Part shown: piece after piece, positions 1-7,123 of the stretch
Position numbering within the stretch: the first letter of the stretch is position 1
Layout of the letters: each line of letters opens with the position of its first letter
Source: B8-G4 sp033720735
GTDB taxonomy: Bacteria; Bacteroidota; Bacteroidia; Chitinophagales; Saprospiraceae
Assembly (NCBI GenBank): GCA_033720735.1
Contig: JAWWBX010000059.1
Span: 1 to 18,383 of the forward strand
Direction of reading: 5' to 3'
Length of the DNA: 18,383 nucleotides
Program-made: the position numbers and the translations under genes
Notes under the pieces: generated by a model
Databases searched by the model: none
Told to the model about the DNA's origin: nothing
What the model saw: the letters and a program-made list of their open reading frames with translations, nothing else

Positions 1-2145
1 TCGGATTGCGTAAGCTGCGGCGCATGCGCCCAGGCGTGCCCGACGTCAGCCATCTCGGATGTCTTCCAGTCGAAGGCGATCATGGCGACCGAGAAAACAC
101 GCACGGTATGCACATACTGCGGAGTGGGCTGTAATCTCGAGGTGGCCACCAACGAGGATGAGATCCTGTCGATCCGCGCTCCCTACGATGCGGAGGTCAA
201 CCATGGGCACACCTGCCTCAAAGGACGCTATGCCTTCAAGTTCTATAACCACCCGGAGCGCCTGCGCTCTCCCATGATCAGGCGTAATGGCGAGTTTGAG
301 GAAGTGTCCTGGGATGAGGCATACGACTACATCGCAGAGAAACTCACCACATACAAGAACGAGTTTGGTGCGGACTACATCGCCGGTATTTCCTCCTCAC
401 GTACCACCAACGAGGAGAACTACCTGATGCAGAAGTTCATCCGTGCCGTGATTGGCACCAACAACATCGATGGATGTGCCAGGGTCTGCCACTCTCCTAC
501 CGCGCTCGGGATGCAGCGAACATTCGGAACGGGTGCCGCCACCAATTCGGTGGAAGACATGGAGGTCACTGACTGCATCATGATCATCGGTGCCAACCCG
601 ACAGACGCGCACCCGGTGACCGGAGCGCGGCTCAAGCAGCAGGCCATGAAGGGCAAGACCCTGATCGTGATCGATCCGCGGAAAATTGAGCTTGCCAAAT
701 TTGCGCAACACCACCTGCAATTGCGGCCAGGCACCAATGTGGCGGTGCTCAACATGATGATGTATTACATCGTCAAGGAGGGATTGGTAGACCAGAATTT
801 TGTGGAAACACGCACCGAGGGCTACCAGGATTTTGTGAACGCTTTGCTGGAGCTGGATATCGACAAGATGGAAGAAGTGAGCGGTGTGCCGCGTGAGCAG
901 GTGCGCGCTGCAGCCATCGCGTATGCCACCGCCGGCAATGCCATGTCATTCCATGGCCTGGGTGTCACCGAACATTCGCAGGGTACCTTCACCGTTATGC
1001 AGATCGCCGAGCTGGCGATGCTGACCGGCAACATCGGCCGGCGAGGCGTGGGTGTCAACCCATTGCGCGGACAGAATAACGTGCAGGGGTCAGCCGACAT
1101 GGGCGTGCAACCTCACCAGGGTGCTGGCTACCTCGATGTCACCAAGCCCGAAGTGAAAGCCAAATATGAAGCGTTCTATGGTGTTGAGCTACCGCAGCAC
1201 ATCGGCTACAAGATCCCGGAGATGTTTGACGCTGCCCTGCAAGGCAAGCTCAAGGCCCTCTGGATCATTGGCGAAGACGTCGTCCAGACCGACCCCAACA
1301 CGCAAAAGGTGATCAAGGCGCTGCAAAGCACGGACTTCGTGATCGTGCAGGAGATCTTCATGACGGAGACCGCCAAGTATGCCGATGTCATCCTGCCGGC
1401 CTCTTCCTTCCTCGAAAAGAGCGGAACGTTTACCAATGGCGAGCGCCGTGTACAGCGCGTGCAGCAGGTCATCCCGCCGCTGGAAGGCACCAAACCGGAT
1501 GGCCAGATCATTGTGGAGATCATGAACCGCATGGGCTACCCGCAGCCGGATTACACGCCGGAAGGAATGCTTGAGGAGATCTCACAGATCGTCCCGATGT
1601 TTGCCGGCATCCGTTGGGATCGCCTGGGAGACAATGGCCTGCAATGGCCGGTCGCACCAGACGGAACGGATTCGGAGATCATCCATGTCGACCAGTTCAA
1701 GCGTGGGTTGGGCAAGTTCCAGTACCACGACTTCCGTGAGTCGGAGGAGATCGTGCAACATCAGAAAGACTATCCCTATATCCTAACCACCAACCGCGAG
1801 CTGGAGCATTACAACTGCGGCACCATGACCCGGCGCACGGGCAATGTGGAACTCCTGACGGAAGACGTCCTGATGATCCACCCGCAGGATGCCGCCGACA
1901 ATCAGATCGCAGACGGTGATATGGTCTGCATCGAGTCGCCGCGCGGCAAGGTGGACATCAAGGCGCGGCTGACCGATGAGGTCAAACCCGGCATCCTGAG
2001 TACTACGTTCCACTTCCCGGAGATCATGGTCAACGATATTACGTCGGATGTCCACGACTCGGAGGCCATGTGTCCGGAGTACAAAGTTGTGTCGGTCCGG
2101 ATCAGAAAGAGCAAGGGCAAGTACAAGCAGCTGGCAGAGGCGTAG
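1..2145 (+). CDS. fdhF: Formate dehydrogenase catalytic (alpha) subunit, 5' end missing
   Basis: The reading frame is open from base 1, so the gene begins outside the window; the ATG at 82 is internal. Family role: oxidises formate to CO2 (or the reverse) at a Mo/W bis-MGD centre in the cytoplasm. Seen in window residue numbers: a ferredoxin motif CxxCxxCxxxCP at 3-14, then the 4Fe-4S site of the catalytic core (Cys37, 40, 44, 72), the metal-ligand motif RVCHSP with Cys163 and His164, the segment RGQNNVQG, and a C-terminal MGD-binding domain with HYNCGTMTRR. Cysteine, not selenocysteine, occupies the ligand position. The ferredoxin piece before the core points to the NAD-linked soluble type, whose partner diaphorase genes would lie to the left. 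Family assignment is firm; the electron partner is inferred. The symbol is that of the general Fdh-alpha family. Confidence 0.93.
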   Translation, partial: SDCVSCGACAQACPTSAISDVFQSKAIMATEKTRTVCTYCGVGCNLEVATNEDEILSIRAPYDAEVNHGHTCLKGRYAFKFYNHPERLRSPMIRRNGEFEEVSWDEAYDYIAEKLTTYKNEFGADYIAGISSSRTTNEENYLMQKFIRAVIGTNNIDGCARVCHSPTALGMQRTFGTGAATNSVEDMEVTDCIMIIGANPTDAHPVTGARLKQQAMKGKTLIVIDPRKIELAKFAQHHLQLRPGTNVAVLNMMMYYIVKEGLVDQNFVETRTEGYQDFVNALLELDIDKMEEVSGVPREQVRAAAIAYATAGNAMSFHGLGVTEHSQGTFTVMQIAELAMLTGNIGRRGVGVNPLRGQNNVQGSADMGVQPHQGAGYLDVTKPEVKAKYEAFYGVELPQHIGYKIPEMFDAALQGKLKALWIIGEDVVQTDPNTQKVIKALQSTDFVIVQEIFMTETAKYADVILPASSFLEKSGTFTNGERRVQRVQQVIPPLEGTKPDGQIIVEIMNRMGYPQPDYTPEGMLEEISQIVPMFAGIRWDRLGDNGLQWPVAPDGTDSEIIHVDQFKRGLGKFQYHDFRESEEIVQHQKDYPYILTTNRELEHYNCGTMTRRTGNVELLTEDVLMIHPQDAADNQIADGDMVCIESPRGKVDIKARLTDEVKPGILSTTFHFPEIMVNDITSDVHDSEAMCPEYKVVSVRIRKSKGKYKQLAEA

Positions 2146-2241
2146 GCAGGCTACAATAATTCACAGGCGAAGGTCGTTCTTTTCGCATCAGAAGCGGACC
2201 TGGAGTGTGATCACTGATCACCGGTTGACGCCTTCATCTTC

Positions 2242-2281
2242 CTCTCCCCTTTGTTGATTTCTCTCTCCCCTTTGTTGATTT
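2242..2281. repeat. Two tandem copies of a 19-bp direct repeat
   Basis: The 19-mer ctctcccctttgttgattt occurs at 2242-2260 and again, identically, at 2263-2281, with two bases between. It lies in the gap between the formate dehydrogenase and the OmpA-family gene. No coding or structural role is visible. A replication-slippage duplication or a binding site for a dimeric regulator are both possible. Confidence 0.8.
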
Positions 2282-2360
2282 ACGCTTTACAGCACGTGGT
2301 CATCGCCGTCATCTCGGTTGACCGTGCCATGCGATCATTGAGAAACCAATCATACCGGAT

Positions 2361-3044
2361 ATGAAGACGCCAATGAAAAAGCTCAGCATGTATTTCCTGG
2401 CCGCCCTGGTGCTGCTGGGAACAACACAGATGTCATGCAGCGCAAGCAGAAAAACGAAAGGTGCCGTGATCGGAGCTACGGTAGGTGGAACGGCCGGTGC
2501 TTTGTTGACCAAGAAAAACAAGGCCGTTGGCATCTTGCTCGGAACAGCGATCGGCGGTGTCGCCGGAGGCCTGGTAGGCGCTTACATGGATAAACAGGCC
2601 CGGGACATTGCAGATGATCTCGGTGAGAATGCCACCGTCACACGTGTCGGTGAAGGCATTGTGGTGAGTTTTGATTCGGGCCTGCTATTCGATTTCGACT
2701 CATACGCATTGCGGGCCGAAACCAGGAGCAACCTGCGTACGCTGGCCACAAGCCTCAAGGAATACGACAAAACGGAGGTTCGCATTCTCGGACATACCGA
2801 TAGCCAGGGAGCGGCTTCGTACAACAAGACACTCTCGATACAGCGCGCCGACGCAGTAGCCGGTTATCTCAGCCAGCTGGGTATCACGACAAACCGGATC
2901 TCGACGACCGGATATGGAGAATCCGACCCCGTAGCCGACAACAGCACCGCGGAAGGCAGGCAACTCAACAGGCGTGTTGAGGTCGTGATCCTTGCCGATG
3001 ACGAACTCAAGAAGATGGCCGCGGATGGCCAGCTGGATTCGTAA
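2361..3044 (+). CDS. OmpA-family lipoprotein with glycine-zipper segment
   Basis: Predicted outer-membrane lipoprotein of 227 residues that would anchor the membrane to peptidoglycan. The N terminus is a signal peptide ending in a relaxed lipobox (QMSC, Cys26). Residues about 34-76 hold two Gly/Ala-rich hydrophobic stretches (GAVIGATVGGTAGALL and AIGGVAGGLVGAYM) typical of a glycine zipper. Residues about 100-213 form the OmpA C-terminal domain: FDFDSYAL, LGHTDSQG, the helix with SIQRADAV and the closing NRRVEV, including the Asp and Arg that bind diaminopimelate in this family. It resembles YiaD-type proteins. A second in-frame ATG at 2373 would give an equally good signal peptide. The next gene follows after 19 bases, so the two are probably co-transcribed. 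Confidence 0.9.
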   Translation: MKTPMKKLSMYFLAALVLLGTTQMSCSASRKTKGAVIGATVGGTAGALLTKKNKAVGILLGTAIGGVAGGLVGAYMDKQARDIADDLGENATVTRVGEGIVVSFDSGLLFDFDSYALRAETRSNLRTLATSLKEYDKTEVRILGHTDSQGAASYNKTLSIQRADAVAGYLSQLGITTNRISTTGYGESDPVADNSTAEGRQLNRRVEVVILADDELKKMAADGQLDS

Positions 3045-3063
3045 ACTCAAAACAGGAACAACG

Positions 3064-3669
3064 ATGAAATTCCCAATTTTGCTGATCGCACTCGCGTGCC
3101 TGTTCGGCATGAGCCAGACCGGACTGAGTCAAACGGACAATACCTCCATCGGTCCCAGGGTCGGGATCAACTTCAATAATGTCAGCAACCTTGATGGTTC
3201 GGAAACGACAACCGGATTGGTGCTGGGCCTGACCAGTACATATAGTATCAATGAGACGTCGGGCGTCACCGTGGATATCCTGTATTCACAGGAGGGCTAT
3301 GCGCTTGCCGGAGTGGACAGAGACCTCGACTATCTGCGCATCCCGCTCTATTACAACGTGTTCCTCGGCCAACTGGGTGATCCTTTACGTCCGAAATTCT
3401 ATGTCGGATTTGCACCTGGCTTCCTGCTCGGTTCCAAAGTCAATGACATCAAAGTGGATGATCAGTTCAAGGGATTTGCGCTGGACCTGTCAGGCGGTGT
3501 GGGCGTCAACTATCGCGTTGCCCCGCGGATCTGGCTCAACGCAGATGCGCGGGCCTTCCTGGGACTGGGTGACATTCGCGAAGAGGCATTTCAGGTCGGA
3601 GATAACCTCGGAGCACGCAACGTACAGTTGAGCCTGGGGCTGGCTTTCGGATTGTCGCGACTGGAATAG
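3064..3669 (+). CDS. PorT-like outer-membrane beta-barrel protein
   Basis: A 201-residue protein with a cleavable signal peptide (MKFPILLIALACLFGMSQTGLSQ) and then alternating hydrophobic/polar strands separated by short turns, as in the outer-membrane beta-barrel families of Bacteroidota (PorT/OMP_b-brl). Features seen: GPRVGINFNN at the start of the mature protein, LDYLRIPLYYNV in the middle, FYVGFAPGFLLG, and a final strand ending in a hydrophobic-aromatic pattern (LSLGLAFGLSRLE). The ATG at 3064 is preferred over an upstream start at 2992, which lies inside the OmpA gene and would bury the signal peptide. Probably one operon with the OmpA gene. No substrate or partner can be read from the sequence. 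Confidence 0.82.
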   Translation: MKFPILLIALACLFGMSQTGLSQTDNTSIGPRVGINFNNVSNLDGSETTTGLVLGLTSTYSINETSGVTVDILYSQEGYALAGVDRDLDYLRIPLYYNVFLGQLGDPLRPKFYVGFAPGFLLGSKVNDIKVDDQFKGFALDLSGGVGVNYRVAPRIWLNADARAFLGLGDIREEAFQVGDNLGARNVQLSLGLAFGLSRLE

Positions 3670-3680
3670 GGGTGTCGGAT

Positions 3681-3728
3681 CGCCGGAACCCTGCAGCGTG
3701 GTTTTTGTAGCTGCATCTGATTCCGGCG
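3681..3728. other. Nested inverted repeat (two-tier hairpin) between the barrel and lipoprotein genes
   Basis: Outer arms CGCCGGAA (3681-3688) and TTCCGGCG (3721-3728) are perfect complements. Inside them TGCAGC (3692-3697) and GCTGCA (3710-3715) form a second perfect stem with a 12-base loop. The structure starts 12 bases after the barrel gene stop. No T run follows on either strand, so it is not a standard intrinsic terminator. It may protect the 3' end of the operon mRNA or act in the leader of the next gene. Confidence 0.6.
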
Positions 3729-3760
3729 TTTCCAGATACATCCCCTATTTTAACGCCAAC

Positions 3761-4462
3761 ATGGATCATACGGTGTTCTGCCGGCTGCCAGGGCTCTTAT
3801 TTCTCACGATCGGGATACTGCTCACGACAACGAGCTGTCAACGGCCGGGAGGTGGTGACTACTTCGAAGGCGAGATCGAGTATCAGATCATTTACAAGAC
3901 GCGCGATCCCAATTTCAGCCTCACCGAACTGGCCCGTCTGCAGGGCAATCGCATGGTCATGACCTTTAAAGAAGGAGACTTTGTGCAGGAGTATTTCAAC
4001 TCCCAGGGACGCTCCGTCCGCAAGAGCATCCGGCTCAAAGACGAACATCGCTACTACCTGCAGTTTCCCGACCTGGATACGACCTACTTTACTGATACGC
4101 GCTATTCCGGGCATGAGACGACGTTCACCTTGCTGGGCAGCCAGCGGATCCTCGGATATCCGTGTCGGGAGGTGCATTCTGTCGCCATTCCCAAAGCGGA
4201 ATATCCGCATTTTGAGCGCATCGACACACGCTTCTTCATAGCCACCGACCTGGCCATCGACCCTGCCTGGTATGCCAACTACAGGGATGGCGGATTCGAC
4301 CATTTGGCCGAACTCCTGCCCGGCTGCATGCTGGCCATTTTGAAGACCAATGATCTCTACGACATGGAGATCATTGCCACGGAAGTACGGCCTGGCCGGG
4401 TAGACAAGAAGATCTTTACCGTAGATCGCGACAAGGTGTTCCTGGATGCGCTGGCGAGGTAA
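3761..4462 (+). CDS. Lipoprotein of unknown function (GLPGLI/DUF4412-like)
   Basis: A 233-residue predicted lipoprotein with a hydrophobic leader ending in TTTSC (lipobox Cys at residue 27). The mature part opens with FEGEIEYQIIYKT and continues with VMTFKEGDFVQEYFN and a YYLQFPDLDTTYF stretch. This pattern of beta-strands is seen in the many Bacteroidota proteins that carry DUF4412- or GLPGLI-type domains. The segment LLGSQRILGYPCREV is also typical of them. The likely fold is an elongated beta-sheet protein; the role is unknown. The ATG at 3761 puts the signal peptide at the N terminus; an earlier GTG at 3698 lies in the loop of the upstream hairpin and is unlikely. The TATTTTAA at 3746-3753 might be a weak promoter box. 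Confidence 0.75.
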   Translation: MDHTVFCRLPGLLFLTIGILLTTTSCQRPGGGDYFEGEIEYQIIYKTRDPNFSLTELARLQGNRMVMTFKEGDFVQEYFNSQGRSVRKSIRLKDEHRYYLQFPDLDTTYFTDTRYSGHETTFTLLGSQRILGYPCREVHSVAIPKAEYPHFERIDTRFFIATDLAIDPAWYANYRDGGFDHLAELLPGCMLAILKTNDLYDMEIIATEVRPGRVDKKIFTVDRDKVFLDALAR

Positions 4463-4504
4463 CGTGATCCCAAGTCGATGACAGAAGCAGTTTAGTGATC
4501 CAGG

Positions 4505-4541
4505 GTATTTCGTAGAAATACTACCACATTAAATATTTCTA
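4505..4541. repeat. Two overlapping, mutually exclusive inverted repeats
   Basis: GTATTTC (4505-4511) can pair with GAAATAC (4515-4521) across a 3-base loop. TAGAAATA (4513-4520) can instead pair with TATTTCTA (4534-4541). The middle segment takes part in both, so only one stem can form at a time. The pair lies 43 bases after the lipoprotein stop, in AT-rich sequence. A third small stem, AGCCC-TGAC-GGGCT, follows at 4573-4586 and might serve as a weak terminator for the + strand gene. Confidence 0.5.
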
Positions 4542-4616
4542 ACATATTTCCATCTCCAAAGCTGAATACCTGAGCCCTGACGGGCTTCACTTCGTTTCGC
4601 CATCAGGTCAGGCACA

Positions 4617-4649
<33 letters not shown>

Positions 4650-4675
4650 CGTGTTACTGTTTTGGAAATAATGAT

Positions 4676-5695
4676 TTACTGTTGGCGCGGGCTCGATTTG
4701 AGGACAAACCGCAGCTTGGCTGGCGTGGCCTCGTCGATGACCTGTTGGTTGCGCACGTAGGTCAGGTTGTAGACCGTGGCAATTTGCTGCGAGAAGCGGT
4801 CAAACACCACTTCGAGTTCGTTGATCGTCCGCGGGAATGCCGCAGCACCTCCATTGGCGGTGACCTGTTCGAGTACGGGACGGTCCACACCTCCGTTGCC
4901 ATCAAACCCGATGGTGAAGCTGGTGATACCAACCCCGCTCGGGTCGTTGTTCAGCTGATTGACGATATATGACGGTGTAAACTGCGGCCGCGAGTTGTTG
5001 TCGGTGCCGTCGGTAAACGTCAGGATCGCCTTGCTTTCAGCGGAAGACCCGTTCAGATGGTCAATGCCCACGGCCATTGCCTCGTACAGGGTCGTAAACG
5101 GGCCCTGCTCGATACCGTCGATGTAGCTGTTGAGCGAGGTCTGGTTGCTGGTCGGCGCAAAGGAGTTGATGACGTCAGAGAAATCGACAACCCCGATCTT
5201 GGCCGACGAGATGTCGTCAAACACCTGGCCGATGAAATTCTTCGCAAATGCTTTCACGTTGGCGAAGTCGCTGCCCAGGGATGCACTGGCATCCAGGACC
5301 ATCATTACGTTGAGGTCCTGTACCTGATCAAATTCCATGACGAATTCGACATCGTGCTTCCAGTCGTTGATGTCCTCCCGCCATTCATAGGCCTTGATCT
5401 CGTTGATGTGGTAGTTGACCCCGTTGTCATCGATGATCCGCACGTTCTCGATGATCACGTTGGTGAAATTAGGTGGTACGGCCACACCGGCAAACGTCTT
5501 GCTGAAATCGATCTTCACTTCAGGGGATGAGTTCGCTTCGTCAAACCTGATCTGGGGATTGTCCCCGTCCGGGTTCCAAAAATCAATGTAGAGTTCAAAT
5601 TCGTCGTCCTTGAATTCGGTCGTTGTCGATTCCTTCGTGCAACTGGCGATCACAAGAACGCACGCTACCATGGCGAACAAGTTGTACAACTTCAT
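4676..5695 (-). CDS. Lipoprotein with von Willebrand factor A domain
   Basis: A 339-residue predicted lipoprotein. The leader ends in VIASC (lipid-bearing Cys19) and is followed by an acidic Thr/Ser-rich linker. Residues about 30-125 look like a beta-rich domain I do not recognise. Residues about 128-305 form a VWA domain with an intact metal-ion-dependent adhesion site: DASAS at 135-139, Thr201/202 and Asp229 in FTDGTD. Such domains bind a protein ligand through a divalent metal. The start at 5695 is chosen because it gives a proper signal peptide; an in-frame start at 5752 would add 19 residues in front. The gene stands alone between an AT-rich upstream region and a strong terminator. Location (outer membrane or surface) is inferred from the lipobox; the ligand is unknown. 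Confidence 0.85.
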   Translation of the reverse strand: MKLYNLFAMVACVLVIASCTKESTTTEFKDDEFELYIDFWNPDGDNPQIRFDEANSSPEVKIDFSKTFAGVAVPPNFTNVIIENVRIIDDNGVNYHINEIKAYEWREDINDWKHDVEFVMEFDQVQDLNVMMVLDASASLGSDFANVKAFAKNFIGQVFDDISSAKIGVVDFSDVINSFAPTSNQTSLNSYIDGIEQGPFTTLYEAMAVGIDHLNGSSAESKAILTFTDGTDNNSRPQFTPSYIVNQLNNDPSGVGITSFTIGFDGNGGVDRPVLEQVTANGGAAAFPRTINELEVVFDRFSQQIATVYNLTYVRNQQVIDEATPAKLRFVLKSSPRQQ

Positions 5696-6219
5696 GAGCT
5701 TGAATGTTTTTGGCTTGAGAATGACTGAACGAACTATGCCTGGCGCACGCAAAACGCTCTACAGACCTGGCATATTTCTTTTGTTAACACATTTTTAGAT
5801 ATTAAAACAATACCTAATATGTACAAGAAACGTGCCGGAAGTTGTTAAGAGTACGCGCGATAAAACAGCCCGGACTTGAAAAATCCTTGACATTCCTGTA
5901 ACCTTCCTGCACACCGGGAGTTAGCCCTTCATGAAAGAACGCGGATCATTGGAGCACTGGTCTTTATCAACTGCACTGCAGCGACTGACTCAACACCGCA
6001 GCGGCCATCGTGCAGTAGTGCACATGGGTGCGCGTCGGAGCAACTATTCCGGGTTTGTGAGTTCTCAAACAGGGAGTGCGTCTGGAGGCTCCGAAAAGGG
6101 CACAGTTCCACTGCCTGACCACTGGATCACCGGCAAGGTCAACCGGGTGGTGTCATCATGAAGATCGAGAATCACGATGGCGACGTGCACATTCGCATAG
6201 AGCGGATGTGCACACCCGC
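5696..6219. other. 524-base region without a supported gene
   Basis: The part next to the VWA gene (about 5753-5850) is AT-rich and probably carries its promoter, but no convincing -33/-7 pair could be placed. A frame at 5931-6161 (76 codons) and a second one at 6158-6232 that overlaps it by ATGA are open on +. Their products match nothing I know, and their third codon positions look less GC-rich than those of neighbouring genes. The second frame contains a strong hairpin (6185-6213). I treat both as unsupported. Confidence 0.55.
6185..6213. other. 12-bp hairpin after the DUF2007 gene
   Basis: The arms GTGCACATtCGC (6185-6196) and GCGgATGTGCAC (6202-6213) enclose a 5-base loop. The only non-Watson-Crick position is T6193 against G6205, which is a G-U pair in + strand RNA and an A-C mismatch in - strand RNA. 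It begins 6 bases after the DUF2007 stop codon on -. There is no T run on either side. It could stabilise the 3' end of the DUF2007 mRNA or belong to an unrecognised + strand RNA. Confidence 0.6.
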
Positions 6220-6426
6220 TCAGGGTTTCTGATTCTCCTCGATGATCTGCCGGGCCCGCTCCGACTCTTCGGGCGCAACATACACTTCCGCATATCCAAT
6301 CCGGAATTCGTCGTCCTTGCGGTCCATCAGAACCGGATGCAAATCATAGTTTTCCAGTAATTCGCGAATCAGTACGGCCTGGTACTCTTCTTCGCTCCGG
6401 TACACTCTCACCCAATCTGCTACCAT
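6220..6426 (-). CDS. DUF2007 domain protein (putative signal-transducing protein)
   Basis: A 68-residue cytoplasmic protein that is all domain: WVRVYRS at the start, EYQAVLIRELLENYDLHPVL, and the closing VYVAPEESERARQIIEE. This is the pattern of DUF2007, a small alpha/beta domain related to the PII/ACT-like fold; a signalling role has been suggested for the family but not, to my knowledge, shown. The ATG at 6426 places the domain at once after the start. A GTG at 6462 would add 12 residues but falls inside an inverted repeat that also holds a promoter-like box, so I prefer 6426. It is divergent from the Cys/His lipoprotein gene at 6622. Confidence 0.85.
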   Translation of the reverse strand: MVADWVRVYRSEEEYQAVLIRELLENYDLHPVLMDRKDDEFRIGYAEVYVAPEESERARQIIEENQKP

Positions 6427-6450
6427 GAGTTGATCATTGATTTGTATGCG

Positions 6451-6458
6451 GCAAAATA
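6451..6458 (-). promoter_or_regulatory. Possible -7 box TATTTTGC for the DUF2007 gene
   Basis: On the - strand TATTTTGC lies 24 bases before the ATG at 6426 and resembles the Bacteroidota -7 consensus TAnnTTTG with one T missing. It lies within the left arm of the inverted repeat at 6452-6462/6529-6539. No clear -33 element was seen. Confidence 0.35.
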
Positions 6459-6539
6459 CCACATTCTGCCGTAGATCAGCCGACGAGCTGTCATCTGCAG
6501 CCGCTCATGCCATCAGAGGACAGATCTGGTGGTATTTTG
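6452..6539. repeat. 11-bp inverted repeat in the divergent promoter region
   Basis: CAAAATACCAC (6452-6462) and GTGGTATTTTG (6529-6539) are perfect complements 66 bases apart. Each arm carries a TATTTTG sequence pointing outward, toward the divergent genes at 6426 (-) and 6622 (+). This may be a paired operator or paired promoter. Confidence 0.6.
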
Positions 6540-6566
6540 GTGCGTACCATTTCATTTGGTTTATCG

Positions 6567-6574
6567 TACCTTTG
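6567..6574 (+). promoter_or_regulatory. Bacteroidota-type -7 box TACCTTTG
   Basis: TACCTTTG matches TAnnTTTG exactly and lies 47 bases before the ATG of the Cys/His lipoprotein gene. TTTG sequences occur upstream, but none at the usual 19-21 base distance, so the -33 element is uncertain. Confidence 0.55.
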
Positions 6575-6621
6575 CACAACCTGACCTAGGATTAGGCAGT
6601 TATACATATTAAATACGATCA

Positions 6622-7119
6622 ATGAAACAATACACTCTTCTCCTGGTAGCTGCATTGGCAGTGGTTTTGGTAGCGTGCGGTGGAAGCAAGGATAACGACG
6701 TACGGGACAACGCACGTGAATCGCTGGGGTTGCAGAACCAGCCAACGACACCTCCCCCGACAACCAGTCCGACGATCACGCCACCGCCGGCCGGTTCGAC
6801 CGTGGCGGCAGCTGGCGGCGTACAGCATTACATTTGCCCGAACAACTGTGAAGGCAGCGGTGGGCCCTCGGCAGGTACCTGTCCGGTGTGCGGTACTGAA
6901 TACACGCACAACCAGGCCTATCATTCACAAAACAACGCTGCCACGACCACACCTACGGTGACTCCAGGGACGACAACGCCGACACCTCCGGCCGCAACCA
7001 ACGCTGCCGGTGTGTATCACTACACCTGTCCAAGCGGTTGCGCCGGTGGAGCTGCATCAGCGGGAACATGTGCGACTTGCGGAGCTACGCTAGCGCACAA
7101 TCCGGCGTATCATCAGTAG
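6622..7119 (+). CDS. Lipoprotein with two Cys/His metal-binding-like repeats
   Basis: A 165-residue predicted lipoprotein (lipobox LVAC, Cys19). After a charged segment come a Thr/Pro-rich linker (41-58) and two copies of one motif. Copy 1 spans residues 69-101 (His69, Cys72, Cys76, Cys87, Cys90, His96, His101). Copy 2 spans 133-164 (His133, Cys136, Cys140, Cys150, Cys153, His159, His164). The pattern is HYxCPxxC, a Gly/Ser/Ala loop, C-x2-C, then HNxAYH. A second Thr/Pro linker separates the copies. It recalls the small heavy-metal-binding domain with YxCPMHP and CPxCG, but the first knuckle differs. Binding of Zn, Cu or another metal at the cell surface is inference. It ends 4 bases from the end of the opposite YkgJ-like gene. 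Confidence 0.85.
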   Translation: MKQYTLLLVAALAVVLVACGGSKDNDVRDNARESLGLQNQPTTPPPTTSPTITPPPAGSTVAAAGGVQHYICPNNCEGSGGPSAGTCPVCGTEYTHNQAYHSQNNAATTTPTVTPGTTTPTPPAATNAAGVYHYTCPSGCAGGAASAGTCATCGATLAHNPAYHQ

Positions 7120-7123
7120 GGGC

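Noticed and set aside
2207..2221. GTGATC-ACT-GATCAC palindrome after the formate dehydrogenase gene
   Set aside because: GTGATCAC-type words recur by chance elsewhere (for example at 15913-15920) with no shared context, so I could not support an operator.
5931..6161. 76-codon frame on + followed by a 24-codon frame with ATGA overlap
   Set aside because: No recognisable motif, third-position base use unlike its neighbours, and the second frame is occupied by a hairpin. Kept only as a point to check.
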